Of a stretch of 64,000 bases of DNA, positions 24,905 through 35,199 are shown one piece after another. Both the position numbers and the translations under genes were made by a program. A model generated the notes under the pieces. The model was not told where the DNA came from, did no database searches, and saw only the letters and a program-made list of their open reading frames with translations. Every line of letters starts with the position of its first letter. Positions within the stretch are counted from its first letter, which is position 1. Source of the stretch: JAHEAO01 sp942492375 (lineage in GTDB: Bacteria; Pseudomonadota; Alphaproteobacteria; Rhodobacterales; Rhodobacteraceae); the NCBI GenBank assembly GCA_942492375.1, contig CALOEL010000002.1:310001-374000 (forward strand). Reading direction: 5' to 3'.

Positions 24905-25907
24905 TCGTCCCCGAAACGCCCCTGTTGGACGTCCGCAACCTCTCGATCCGGGTCGCCAAGGCGCGGAGCAACCTCGTCGATGACGTCTCGTTCTCGCTTC
25001 AGCCGGGGCGCACGCTTTGCATCGTCGGAGAGTCGGGCTGCGGCAAGAGCCAGACCGCGCTGGCGCTGATGGGCCTGCTGGCGACGCCGCCGCTGTCGGT
25101 CACCGGGGGGGCGGCGCTGTTCAAGGGGCGAGACCTGCTGTCGCTGCCGCAGTCGGAAAAGCAGCGCATCCGGGGGGACCGGATGGCGATGATCTTCCAG
25201 GAGCCAATGAGCTCGCTGAATCCAGTGCTGCGGATCGGCGAACAGATCGCCGAAGCGGTGCGCAGGCACAAGCGGGTCAGCGCATCGGCGGCGCGGGAGC
25301 GAGCGCTGGAGATGCTGGAGAAAGTGCGCATTCCGGCGGCGAAAAAGCGGCTGGACGAGTTTCCGCACCAGCTTTCCGGCGGGATGCGGCAGCGCGCGAT
25401 GATCGCGATGGCTCTGGCAAACGATCCAGAGTTGCTGCTGGCCGATGAACCGACGACGGCGCTGGACGTGACGATCCAAGCGCAGATACTGGAGCTGATG
25501 CGCAGCCTGCAAGCCGAACTGGGGACCGCGATGATCCTGATCACCCATGACCTGGGCGTGGTCGCGGAAATGGCTGACGCGGTGGCGGTGATGTATGCCG
25601 GTCGGATCGTCGAGATCGGCACGACCCGCGATATCTTCGAGGATCCGCAGCACCCCTACACGATCGGGCTGATGAGCTCGATGCCCGCCCTGGGCCAGCG
25701 CAGCGAGCGGCTGGTGACGATCCCCGGTCGGGTGCCCTCGGCGACCGAGATGCCCGATGGCTGCCGCTTCGCGTCGCGCTGCCCGTTCCGGCGGGAGATC
25801 TGCGCGGAAACACCGGTTCTTGCAGAGGCGGGCGGATCGCACCGCGTGGCCTGCTGGCGTGCGCCGATCGAGACTGCGGATGATCGGCGGGAACAGGCGG
25901 TGCCAGC

Positions 25908-25911
<4 letters not shown>
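24901..25911 (+). CDS. Peptide ABC transporter ATP-binding protein (OppD/DppD type)
   Basis: This 336-residue ATPase powers a peptide importer. Walker A is GESGCGKSQT, the signature LSGGMRQR, Walker B LLLADEPTTALD, and the C-terminal oligopeptide/dipeptide region has PDGCRFASRCPFRREICAE, whose cysteines bind an Fe-S cluster in some homologues. Note Q in GKSQT where Ser/Thr is more frequent; this is normal for the OppD subgroup. It overlaps the regulator stop and the OppF start by four bases each. Confidence 0.95.
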
Positions 25912-26993
<1,082 letters not shown>

Positions 26994-27023
26994 ATCCCAA
27001 CCACCAACCGGAGAGGAAAACCA

Positions 27024-28532
27024 ATGTCACACAGAAGGATGCTTGCCCTGACGGCCGCGCTGATGCTCGGCGCTTCCTGGGGCCACGCCGCCGACCTTCG
27101 GATCGGCCTTGCCGAGGATCCGGACGTTCTCGACCCCGACCAGTCGCGCACCTTCGTCGGGCGGATCGTCTATACCTCGCTTTGCGACAAGCTGGTCGAC
27201 ATCACGCCGGATCTGGAAATCATTCCGCAGCTTGCGACCGAATGGGAATGGTCGGATGACGGCAAGGTGCTGACGATGAAGCTGCGCGAGGGCGTTACGT
27301 TCCATGACGGAGAGCCCTTCAACGCCGCCGCCGTGGCTGCGAATATCGATCGCAGTCAGAACCTGGAAGAGAGCCGCCGCAAGTCCGAAGTCGCCTCGAT
27401 CGCTTCGACCGAGGTGGTGGACGACCTGACGATCAAGATCAATCTGACCGATGCGGACGCGACACTGATCGCGCAGTTCGCCGACCGCGCGGGCATGATG
27501 ATGTCACCCAAGGCCGCCGAGGCTGCGGGGGCCGATTTCGGCAACAACCTGGTCTGCTCGGGCCCGTTCAAGTTCAAGGAACGCATACAGCAGGATCGCA
27601 TCGTGCTCGAAAAGTTCGCCGAGTATTGGAACGCGGACCAGATCAATTTCGACAGCGTTACCTATCTGCCGATCACCGACGGCACGGTGCGGCTGGCCAA
27701 CCTGCGTGCCGGTGATGTCGACATCATTGAGCGTCTGGCCGCCACCGACGTGGCGTCGGTCAAGGCCGATGACAGCCTGCAACTGGAAATGGCCGTCTCG
27801 CTTGGCTACCAAGGCGTGACCATCAACGTCGGTAACGGCGACCGGGCGCAGAACCCGCTGGGGCAGGACGCCCGGGTGCGCCGCGCCCTGTCGCTGTCGA
27901 TCGATCGCGAGGCGCTGAACCAGGTCGTGTTCGAGGGCGTGATGGCGGCTGGCAACCAGCCCTTCCCGCCGACGTCGCCCTGGTACTCCGCCGACAATCC
28001 GATCCCGGCGCGCGATGTCGAGGCGGCAAAGTCGCTGCTGGCCGAGGCAGGGGCGGAAAATGTCGAGGTCGAACTGCAGCTGTCCACCGATCCGGTGGCC
28101 CAGCAGGTCGGTCAGGTCATCCAGGCGATGGCCAGCGAAGCCGGGTTCGACGTCAAGATCGTGGCCAAGGAATTCGCCACGCAGCTGAGTGAGCAGACCG
28201 CCGGCAACTATCAGGCCAGCCAGATCGGCTGGTCAGGCCGGGTCGATCCCGACGGCAACATCCACCAGTTCATGACCTGTGAGGGCGGTATCAACGATTC
28301 CAAATACTGCAATCCCGCGGTCGACGAATTGCTGAACGCCGCCCGCACCTCGAACAATACCGACGAGCGCAAGGCCAAGTATGACGAGGCGCTGGCGATC
28401 CTGGCCGAGGACATGCCGATCATCTACCTCTACCACCAGACCTGGATCTGGGCGCTGGCCGACAAGGTGCAAGGCTTCGTGCCGTATCCCGACGGGATGA
28501 TCCGGCTGGAAGGCGTGAGCTTCGCCGAATAG
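27024..28532 (+). CDS. Periplasmic peptide-binding protein (SBP_bac_5)
   Basis: This 502-residue family 5 solute-binding protein starts with a Sec signal peptide (MSHRRMLALTAALMLGASWGHA, cut before ADLRIG). Family marks include LAEDPDVLDPDQSR, the MKLREGVTFHDGEPF motif and RVRRALSLSIDREALNQVVF. It captures the peptide for the DppBC-like permease encoded next. A ribosome-binding site (GGAGAGG) lies seven bases before the ATG. Its closest functional analogues are dipeptide, nickel or glutathione binders; the downstream GGT gene favours a gamma-glutamyl peptide. Confidence 0.93.
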   Translation: MSHRRMLALTAALMLGASWGHAADLRIGLAEDPDVLDPDQSRTFVGRIVYTSLCDKLVDITPDLEIIPQLATEWEWSDDGKVLTMKLREGVTFHDGEPFNAAAVAANIDRSQNLEESRRKSEVASIASTEVVDDLTIKINLTDADATLIAQFADRAGMMMSPKAAEAAGADFGNNLVCSGPFKFKERIQQDRIVLEKFAEYWNADQINFDSVTYLPITDGTVRLANLRAGDVDIIERLAATDVASVKADDSLQLEMAVSLGYQGVTINVGNGDRAQNPLGQDARVRRALSLSIDREALNQVVFEGVMAAGNQPFPPTSPWYSADNPIPARDVEAAKSLLAEAGAENVEVELQLSTDPVAQQVGQVIQAMASEAGFDVKIVAKEFATQLSEQTAGNYQASQIGWSGRVDPDGNIHQFMTCEGGINDSKYCNPAVDELLNAARTSNNTDERKAKYDEALAILAEDMPIIYLYHQTWIWALADKVQGFVPYPDGMIRLEGVSFAE

Positions 28533-28546
28533 GCCTCGACCAAACC

Positions 28547-28574
28547 GGCCCGGCGGCACTGACGCCGCCGGGCC
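28547..28574 (+). terminator. Intercistronic stem-loop (attenuator or mRNA stabiliser)
   Basis: GGCCCGGCGGC (28547-28557) and GCCGCCGGGCC (28564-28574) form an 11-bp perfect stem around a six-base loop. There is no T run, so full termination is unlikely. Such hairpins between a binding-protein gene and its permease genes commonly raise binding-protein mRNA over permease mRNA. Confidence 0.6.
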
Positions 28575-28606
28575 ATCCAAACCCGAACCGGAAAACGGAG
28601 CGCAAG

Positions 28607-29551
28607 ATGCTGTCCTTCATCGGACGCCGGATCCTGATCGCGATACCGACGGTGCTGCTGATCTCGGTCTTCGTCTTCTTCATGCAGAAGCTGCTTCCGG
28701 GCGACCCGGTTCTGGCGCTTGCGGGCGAAGACCGGAACCCCGAAATCCTTGAATTCCTGCGCGAGAAATACCGCCTGAACGATCCGCTTTACGTCCAGTA
28801 TTTCACCTGGATCGGGAATGCGCTGACGGGCGACCTGGGTATATCGCTGCGCACCCAACAGCCGGTTCTGACGCTGATTGCGCAGAAGCTACCGGTCACC
28901 ATTCAGCTGGCCATCATGGCGCTGATCATCGCGGTGCTGATCGGCGTGCCGGCCGGGATCCTGTCGGCCTACCGCAAGGGAACGTGGGTCGACTGGTTGG
29001 CCAACATCCTGGCGCTGTCCGGCCTGTCGGTGCCGAACTTCTGGCTGGGGATCATGCTGATCCTTCTGGTTTCGGTAAAGCTGGGCTGGCTGCCCGCCTC
29101 GGGCTACCAGCCGTTCCTCGACGACCCGCTGCAATCCATCCGCACGATGCTGATGCCGGCCTTCGTGCTGGGCACCGGCCTGGCCGCGACGCTGATGCGG
29201 CATACCCGTTCGGCGATGCTAGGGGTCCTGAAATCCGACTATGTCCGCACCGCCCGCGCCAAGGGGCTGAGCGAGACGACGGTGGTCGTCAAGCACGCGC
29301 TGCGCAACGCGCTGGTGCCGATCGTCACGGTGGTGACGCTGCTGTTCGGCGAATTGCTGGCCGGCGCGGTGCTGACCGAGCAGATATTCACCATCCCCGG
29401 CTTCGGCAAGCTGGTCGTCGATGCCGTCTTCAACCGTGATTACGCGGTGGTGCAGGGCATCGTTCTGTGCACTGCCATCGCCTTCATCGCCATGAACATC
29501 CTGGCCGACGCGCTCTACCGCGTCCTGAACCCGAGGATGCGCAACTCATGA
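28607..29551 (+). CDS. Peptide ABC transporter permease (DppB type)
   Basis: The 314-residue inner-membrane permease has the family N-terminus (MLSFIGRRILIAIPTVLLIS), six helices and the EAA loop region (YVRTARAKGLSE). The conserved start of the first periplasmic segment (LPGDPV) and the end (DALYRVLNPRMR) fit the DppB/GsiC group. It overlaps the next permease gene by ATGA. Confidence 0.95.
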   Translation: MLSFIGRRILIAIPTVLLISVFVFFMQKLLPGDPVLALAGEDRNPEILEFLREKYRLNDPLYVQYFTWIGNALTGDLGISLRTQQPVLTLIAQKLPVTIQLAIMALIIAVLIGVPAGILSAYRKGTWVDWLANILALSGLSVPNFWLGIMLILLVSVKLGWLPASGYQPFLDDPLQSIRTMLMPAFVLGTGLAATLMRHTRSAMLGVLKSDYVRTARAKGLSETTVVVKHALRNALVPIVTVVTLLFGELLAGAVLTEQIFTIPGFGKLVVDAVFNRDYAVVQGIVLCTAIAFIAMNILADALYRVLNPRMRNS

Positions 29552-30426
29552 GCACCGCAAGCCACGTTCCCGCCGCCGACCTGCCGATGCCGCGCAAGCG
29601 CAGCCGGGCCTGGATGCAGCTGCGCGGCAATGTCTCGGCGATGGTCGGGGCCGGGCTGGTGCTGTTCTTCGTCATCGTGGCGCTGCTGGCGCCGGTCCTG
29701 CCGATTCCCGGCCCCGCCGAGACCGACTGGGCGGCGGTACGCAAGCCGCCATCGGCGGCGCATTGGCTGGGCACTGACGAAATCGGCCGCGACGTGCTGT
29801 CAAGGATGATCTGGGGCGCACAGGCGTCGCTGCTGGCGGGGGTGGTGTCGGTCGCGATCGCGCTCGGCCTCGGCATACCGCTGGGGGTGATTGCGGGCTA
29901 CAGGCGCGGCTGGACCGATGCGGTGATCTCTCGCATCACCGAGGCGCTGCTGGCCGCGCCCTTCCTGATCCTCGCCATCGCGCTGGCGGCCTTCCTGGGC
30001 CCGTCGCTGCGCAACGCCATGATCGCCATCGGCCTGTCGGCGATGCCGATCTTCATCAGGATCGCGCGTGGCCAGACCCTGCAGGTGATGACTGAGGATT
30101 ATGTCGAAAGCGCCCATGCCATCGGCCTTACCCACGGCGCGATCATCTGGCGCTATGTCCTGCCGAATATTTTCCCGCCGCTGCTGGTGCAGGCGACGCT
30201 GACTGTAGCCACCGCGATCATCGCCGAAGCGTCGCTGTCGTTCCTAGGGCTCGGCCAGCAGCCGCCCGCACCCTCCTGGGGATCGATGCTGAACACCGCC
30301 AAGGCATTCCTGGAACAGGCGCCGTGGATGGCGATGTGGCCGGGCGTGGCGATCTTCCTTGTCGTGCTGGGATTCAACCTCTTGGGCGACGGGCTGCGCG
30401 ACGCCTTCGACCCGCGCGAGAACTGA
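29548..30426 (+). CDS. Peptide ABC transporter permease (DppC type)
   Basis: This 292-residue partner permease starts at the ATGA overlap (MSTASHVPAADLPM). It contains LGTDEIGRDVLSRMIWGAQ, the EAA loop YVESAHAIGLTHGAIIWRYV and the terminal NLLGDGLRDAFDPR, all typical of DppC/GsiD. A longer frame starts upstream but lies inside the DppB gene. Confidence 0.95.
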   Translation: MSTASHVPAADLPMPRKRSRAWMQLRGNVSAMVGAGLVLFFVIVALLAPVLPIPGPAETDWAAVRKPPSAAHWLGTDEIGRDVLSRMIWGAQASLLAGVVSVAIALGLGIPLGVIAGYRRGWTDAVISRITEALLAAPFLILAIALAAFLGPSLRNAMIAIGLSAMPIFIRIARGQTLQVMTEDYVESAHAIGLTHGAIIWRYVLPNIFPPLLVQATLTVATAIIAEASLSFLGLGQQPPAPSWGSMLNTAKAFLEQAPWMAMWPGVAIFLVVLGFNLLGDGLRDAFDPREN

Positions 30427-30465
30427 ACGACAAGACCGGGCGGCCCCGGCCTCAGGAGAGCGAAG

Positions 30466-32253
30466 ATGAGCTTCACGACCAGACCAGAGATCACCGGCAC
30501 GTTCGGCGTCGCCACATCGACGCACTGGATCGCCTCGGCGGTGGGGATGGCGCTGCTGGAAAAGGGTGGCACGGCCTTCGATGCGGCGGCGGGCATGGGA
30601 TTCGTGTTGCATGTCGTAGAGCCGCATCTGAATGGCCCTCTGGGCGACATGCCAGCGATCATCCGGCTGGCGGGGAACGACAGTCCGAAAGTGGTCTGCG
30701 GTCAGGGCGTGGCACCTGCGGGCGCCACCATTGCGCATTACCGCGCCGAGGGGCTGGACCTGATCCCGGGATCGGGCCTCTTGGCCACGGTGGTGCCCGG
30801 AGCCTTCGACGCCTGGATGATGATGCTGCGCGACCATGGCCGCTTGCCGCTGCGCGACATCCTCGAACCGGCGATCTTTTACGCCCGTCACGGCCACCCG
30901 GTACTGGAGCGGGTGTCCGCCACGATCGGCGATCTGGCAGAGTTCTTCCGTGACGAATGGCCGACCTCTGCCGCGACCTGGCTGCCAGGCGGGTCTGCGC
31001 CCGAACCCGGCAGCCTGTTTCGCAACCCCGATCTGGCCGACACCTGGGAGCGGCTGCTGGCCGAAGCCGAAAACGCCCGCAGCCGCGAGGCGCAGATCGA
31101 GGCGGCGCGAGCGGTGTTCTACAAGGGGTTCATCGCCGAGGCGATCGACGACTGGATGCGCGAGGCCTGCGTGATGGATGCCGCCGGCGGGCGCCGCAAG
31201 GGGGTTCTGACCGGGCAGGACATGGCCGGCTGGCAGGCGAGCTACGAAGAGCCGCTGTCGGTCGACTATGGCGATTGGACCGTGTGGAAATGCGGAATGT
31301 GGTCGCAGGGGCCAACCTTCCTCCAATCGCTGCGCATCCTTGACGGCAGCGGTATCGCCGGGATGGACCCGGCAGGGGCGGATTTCGTACATCTCGTGAC
31401 CGAGACGATGAAACTGTCTTTCGCCGACCGCGAAGCCTATTACGGTGATCCCGCGCACGCCTCGATCCCTGCCGAAACCCTGCTGTCCCGCGGCTATGCC
31501 GCGCGGCGGCGCGAACAGTTGGGCGACAACGCCTCGCGCGAGCAGCGGCCGGGCCGGATCGACGGGCTGGAATCCTGGGCCAGTGCCGCGATCGAGCGCG
31601 CGCGCGGCAAGACCGAGGCAGCGGGCGTCGGCGCAGGCGAACCCACCATGGCGCATCTGACCGACCGGCGCGGCGACACGGTGCATATCGATGTGATCGA
31701 TCGTTGGGGCAACATGATCGCGGCGACGCCCTCTGGCGGCTGGCTGCAATCCTCGCCGGTGGTGCCGGGGCTTGGGATGCCGCTGAACAGCCGAGCGCAG
31801 ATGTTCTGGCTGGACGAGGGATTGCCGACCTCGCTGGCCCCGGGTCGGCGACCGCGCACGACGCTTTCGCCGTCGATGGCGGGGCAGGGCGGGGCGCCGA
31901 CAATCGCTTTCGGGACACCGGGCGGCGACCAGCAGGACCAGTGGCAACTGATCTATTTCCTGAGGCTGGTACATTGCGGGATGAACCTGCAACAGGCGAT
32001 TGACGCGCCGCTGTTCCACACCGCGCATTTCCAGTCCTCGTTCTATCCGCGCGCGACCCAGCCCGCGCATCTGATGATCGAACCTGCCTTTGGCGAGGCT
32101 GTCATCGACGATCTTCGCGGGCGCGGTCACAAAGTCGAGGTTGCAGAGCCCTGGACCGTCGGCCGGCTGACCGCCGCGAGCCGCGACGCAAAGGGGATAT
32201 TGCGCGCGGCGGCGACGCCGCGGCTGATGCAGGCCTATGCCGTAGGACGCTGA
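30466..32253 (+). CDS. Gamma-glutamyltransferase family protein (Ntn-hydrolase)
   Basis: The 595-residue protein belongs to the gamma-glutamyltransferase family, self-processing Ntn-hydrolases that cleave gamma-glutamyl bonds. The nucleophile Thr is expected in GDTVHIDVIDRWGNM (about residue 404), which aligns with the start of the small subunit; downstream are GGWLQSSPVVPGLGMPLN and LAPGRRPRTTLSPS. There is no signal peptide, so the enzyme should be cytoplasmic, unlike the periplasmic GGT of E. coli. Position directly after the peptide permease suggests that imported gamma-glutamyl peptides are the substrate. Members with acylase activity exist, so the exact substrate is open. Confidence 0.9.
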   Translation: MSFTTRPEITGTFGVATSTHWIASAVGMALLEKGGTAFDAAAGMGFVLHVVEPHLNGPLGDMPAIIRLAGNDSPKVVCGQGVAPAGATIAHYRAEGLDLIPGSGLLATVVPGAFDAWMMMLRDHGRLPLRDILEPAIFYARHGHPVLERVSATIGDLAEFFRDEWPTSAATWLPGGSAPEPGSLFRNPDLADTWERLLAEAENARSREAQIEAARAVFYKGFIAEAIDDWMREACVMDAAGGRRKGVLTGQDMAGWQASYEEPLSVDYGDWTVWKCGMWSQGPTFLQSLRILDGSGIAGMDPAGADFVHLVTETMKLSFADREAYYGDPAHASIPAETLLSRGYAARRREQLGDNASREQRPGRIDGLESWASAAIERARGKTEAAGVGAGEPTMAHLTDRRGDTVHIDVIDRWGNMIAATPSGGWLQSSPVVPGLGMPLNSRAQMFWLDEGLPTSLAPGRRPRTTLSPSMAGQGGAPTIAFGTPGGDQQDQWQLIYFLRLVHCGMNLQQAIDAPLFHTAHFQSSFYPRATQPAHLMIEPAFGEAVIDDLRGRGHKVEVAEPWTVGRLTAASRDAKGILRAAATPRLMQAYAVGR

Positions 32254-32268
32254 ACAGGAGCGCATGCC

Positions 32269-33024
32269 ATGACCTATTCCATCGTCGCTCGCGATCCCGG
32301 CACCGGGCAGTATGGCGTGGTCGTCGCCAGCCGGTTCTTCGCGGTGGGCGCGCTGGTGCCGCATGTTCGCGGCAGGCGCTGTGCGGTGGCCACTCATGCC
32401 TTCATGAACCCGATCTGGGGGTTGGAGGCGGCGCGGCGTCTATCCGAGGGCGAGGCGACAGAGGCCGTGCTGGCCGATCTCGTAGCGCGTGACGGTGGCC
32501 AGGCGCAACGGCAGATCCACATGATCGACGCCGCCGGACGATCCGCGGCGCATACCGGGGCCGAGTGCGTCGATTGGTGCGGCCACCTGATCGCCGAGGG
32601 GGTCTCGGTCGCCGGCAACATGCTGGCCGGTCGCGAGGTGATCTCGGAAACGATGGACGCCTATCGCGGCAACATGGCGCTGCCGTTCGCCGAGCGCCTT
32701 ATGACCGCAATGGAAGCGGGCGAGGTTGCCGGCGGAGACAAGCGCGGGCGGCAATCGGCGGCTTTGCGCATTCACCGGACCGAGGACTACCCCTGGCTCG
32801 ACCTACGCTCCGACGATCATTCCGACCCGTTGGCGGAACTGCGTCGGCTCTATGACGTCGCGCAGGAAAGGTATCTCCACGTCGCCGAGGTAATGCCGAC
32901 GCAGGCAAATTTTTCCGGTCTGACCGACCGCGCGTCGGTCGATGCGGCGATTGTCGCCGAAGAGGCGCGCCGCAGAATCGAGGGCTGCAAGAGCCGGTCC
33001 TTCGCGACGGAACTGGATCCTTGA
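32269..33024 (+). CDS. DUF1028 family protein
   Basis: This 251-residue protein fits the DUF1028 family, which has an Ntn-hydrolase-like fold. The N-terminal motif MTYSIVARDPGTGQYGVVVASRFFAVGALVP is characteristic. Other conserved parts are AHTGAECVDWCGH, VAGNML and YPWLDLRSDDHSDPLAELRRLY. It starts 15 bases after the GGT gene and ends the operon. The family frequently accompanies peptide importers and GGT genes, but no reaction has been assigned with certainty. Confidence 0.85.
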   Translation: MTYSIVARDPGTGQYGVVVASRFFAVGALVPHVRGRRCAVATHAFMNPIWGLEAARRLSEGEATEAVLADLVARDGGQAQRQIHMIDAAGRSAAHTGAECVDWCGHLIAEGVSVAGNMLAGREVISETMDAYRGNMALPFAERLMTAMEAGEVAGGDKRGRQSAALRIHRTEDYPWLDLRSDDHSDPLAELRRLYDVAQERYLHVAEVMPTQANFSGLTDRASVDAAIVAEEARRRIEGCKSRSFATELDP

Positions 33025-33479
33025 AGGGATCTGACGTCGCTGACTCGTGCGTCATTGATTCTATCGACAAACGACTGATTGGGACAGAATCGTTTCTTCG
33101 GTGATCTTCAATCTTCGATGTGTCCGGATCGTCGGTGGAACAATCTGCCGTGACCGATGCTAAGGATTCGCAACTCGAACGTGCATACCGACAGGGTTAT
33201 GCTTACCCACGGCAGAGCCATTTCGTTCGATTGTCAAATAGATCGGGACCATGCTTGATCCAGGGGTGAATTGACCCTCGCCGCGAAAACGAGGCGACCA
33301 CAACCTGATCGTGAGGGCCCGGGCGCGTTGACCCTGTCGAAAAAGCCCGGTTTTCGCAACATTCACAATAGTGTACCCTGAGACGATAGATCAAAATGCG
33401 CGTTTGTCTGCCATTCGACTTTTTAGATTGACGATTAACCAAGGCCGATCCATCGGCCTGTTTTGGACGCAAGGATTAG
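33025..33479. other. Gene-free stretch with a repeat fragment
   Basis: No convincing gene is visible. The stretch contains a 17-base motif (33233-33249) that recurs at 23905-23921 with two mismatches, and a segment near 33337-33362 (GTCGAAAAAGCCCGGTTTTCG) that looks like an insertion-sequence end. It probably also contains the promoter of the Hint-like gene at 33480. Confidence 0.4.
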
Positions 33480-34016
33480 ATGACCGGTAAATACTCTGAA
33501 ATGCCCGAACCCCCGCGCACTCCAGGATCAGCAATGCTCTCGGAGGCCCGGCGGAACGCCCGCCAGGGCGATACTCAGAAGTCCGCAGAAGCGATCGGCA
33601 AGTTGCGCGGTTTCGGACCGCTAACACGGGTTTCGACCTCTTTCGGCGACATGCATGCCCAGACATTGCGAGAGCGCGACATGCTGCGTACACGCAACGG
33701 CGGTTTCACCAAGATCGATCGGGTCGACCGTTTCGTTCTGGATGAAGAATTCCTGAGCTATCATCCCGAGGCGCTGCCGATCCGTATCCGCGCAGGCGCA
33801 TTTGGCCGCAACCTGCCATCCGCGGATGTGGTGCTTGCTCCGTTTCAGGGCATCAGCTCTGGTCAGGCGATCGCCGGAAGCCCGGTGGTCCGCGCCGCGG
33901 ATGCGCTCGGCCGACCCAATGTGATGCGAGTCCCCGAAACTATCATCACCTATACGGTTATTCGCTGCGCTGCTCCGGTTGCGGCCCTGTGCGAAGGGCT
34001 TTGGGTCGATATCTGA
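33480..34016 (+). CDS. Short Hint-like domain protein
   Basis: The 178-residue product resembles the Hint (hedgehog/intein-like) proteins common in Rhodobacterales, especially in the segment LDEEFLSYHPEALPIRIRAGAFGRNLPSADVVLAPFQ. In full-length members this lies before the HxxL/SPxH-type motif. Here the typical N-terminal CFxxGT and a closing SPQH motif are not seen, so the domain is partial or degenerate and self-splicing is unlikely. Its last 67 bases overlap the 3' end of the glycosyltransferase gene on the other strand. An ATG at 33480 follows AAGGA with good spacing. Confidence 0.6.
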   Translation: MTGKYSEMPEPPRTPGSAMLSEARRNARQGDTQKSAEAIGKLRGFGPLTRVSTSFGDMHAQTLRERDMLRTRNGGFTKIDRVDRFVLDEEFLSYHPEALPIRIRAGAFGRNLPSADVVLAPFQGISSGQAIAGSPVVRAADALGRPNVMRVPETIITYTVIRCAAPVAALCEGLWVDI

Positions 34017-35197
34017 GCCCCGGCATCGCGATAGATTCGCAACAGCTTTTCCAGATGAACTTCCGGGCGAAACCGCTGCGAAAGATCGGCGCTGGCTTCG
34101 GCTGAAAGTGCGCCGTGATCCAAATTCGCGAAGCGCCGGAACGCGACGGCCAGCGCAGCGGCATCGCCGGGGTCAAAAAGCACGCCGTCGATACCATCGC
34201 GGACAAGTTCCGGGATACCACCGATGCGCGACGCGATCACGGGGCGGCCCATCGCCTTCGCTTCAAGGACCGTCATCGGGCAGTTTTCGTTCCACTCCGA
34301 CGGCACGACGATGGCCCTTGCGCGGCTGATCAGCGCGGAGAGCTGAGCCCCGCTGCAAAATCCCAAATATGCCACTTGAGGCAAAGAGGAGATGCGCGCG
34401 ACGAGGTCGGGCACCCACGATCCCTCACCCGCGATCAACAGTGGGTGCCCGGTTTCCGCTACGGCATCGAGCAGGGTCGAGAGACCCTTGAGCCGCTCGA
34501 TCCGCCCGGCGTAAAGCAAGTATCCGTCATGTCCGGGTTCCGCCGTGACCGGTCGGGTGAAGTTGTGCAGGGTGGCAAGGCGCTTCGCCGGCAGGCCAGC
34601 CCGGATCATCACTTCCCTCTGGAATTCGCTTACGCAGATGAAGCGATCGACAAGCCGCACGTCGCCCAGGCCGCGCGACAGGGCCATTTCGGCGACCATC
34701 ACGGCGGATTTGACAACGGAGCCGTCCTTGCAGCGATATCGAAGACCGTTAAGCCAGTTGCCGGAGATACAGGCGTCGCAAGTCCGTCCCTGGCGTTCCA
34801 TCGTGTAGACGGGGCAGGCCATCTTGTATTCGTGCAAGCTATGGACGATCGGAATGCCGAAGGATTTCAGCGCAGGCAGGATCGCTGCGGTCATCTTGCC
34901 GTGGTAGATATGGAGATGCGCAACGTCGATTGGCCCGACTGTCTGAAGCAAAGCGCGCAGTCGGTCCCGTGCCTCGGTGTTGTAGAAGTAGCGCGCAGCG
35001 TCCCGCAGCCGGGGCGCGCCGGTATCCGCCGCTCGAGGAAAGTAACTCGTCCAGTCCGAAGGCAGATTGCGCGCGCTTTCGGTGCAGAAGGGGATCACCT
35101 CGTGGCCCGCCTCTTGCAGAAGCGACGACGTTTCGAAGAACACCCTGTCGGAGCCGCCGGCAACGTGGTGGTTGTGGCTGATCTGCAGGACGCGCAT
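33950..35197 (-). CDS. Glycosyltransferase, GT4 family
   Basis: The 415-residue protein has the two-Rossmann-fold GT-B architecture. The N-terminal domain begins MRVLQISHNHHVAGGSDRVF and the C-terminal donor-binding domain shows YAGRIERLKGLSTLLDA and the EX7E-type motif VPSEWNENCPMTVLEAKAMGRPVIAS. A cysteine-rich insert (CPVYTMERQGRTCDACISG) is found in several GT4 enzymes of surface polysaccharides. It likely transfers a sugar in capsule or O-antigen assembly. The next gene upstream is a sulfotransferase ending three bases before this start. Confidence 0.9.
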   Translation of the reverse strand: MRVLQISHNHHVAGGSDRVFFETSSLLQEAGHEVIPFCTESARNLPSDWTSYFPRAADTGAPRLRDAARYFYNTEARDRLRALLQTVGPIDVAHLHIYHGKMTAAILPALKSFGIPIVHSLHEYKMACPVYTMERQGRTCDACISGNWLNGLRYRCKDGSVVKSAVMVAEMALSRGLGDVRLVDRFICVSEFQREVMIRAGLPAKRLATLHNFTRPVTAEPGHDGYLLYAGRIERLKGLSTLLDAVAETGHPLLIAGEGSWVPDLVARISSLPQVAYLGFCSGAQLSALISRARAIVVPSEWNENCPMTVLEAKAMGRPVIASRIGGIPELVRDGIDGVLFDPGDAAALAVAFRRFANLDHGALSAEASADLSQRFRPEVHLEKLLRIYRDAGAQISTQSPSHRAATGAAQRITV

Positions 35198-35199
35198 CT

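Noticed and set aside
30244..32397. 717-codon antisense frame opposite the GGT gene
   Set aside because: Composition is Arg/Gly/His-rich without recognisable motifs; the sense strand encodes a full GGT-family protein.
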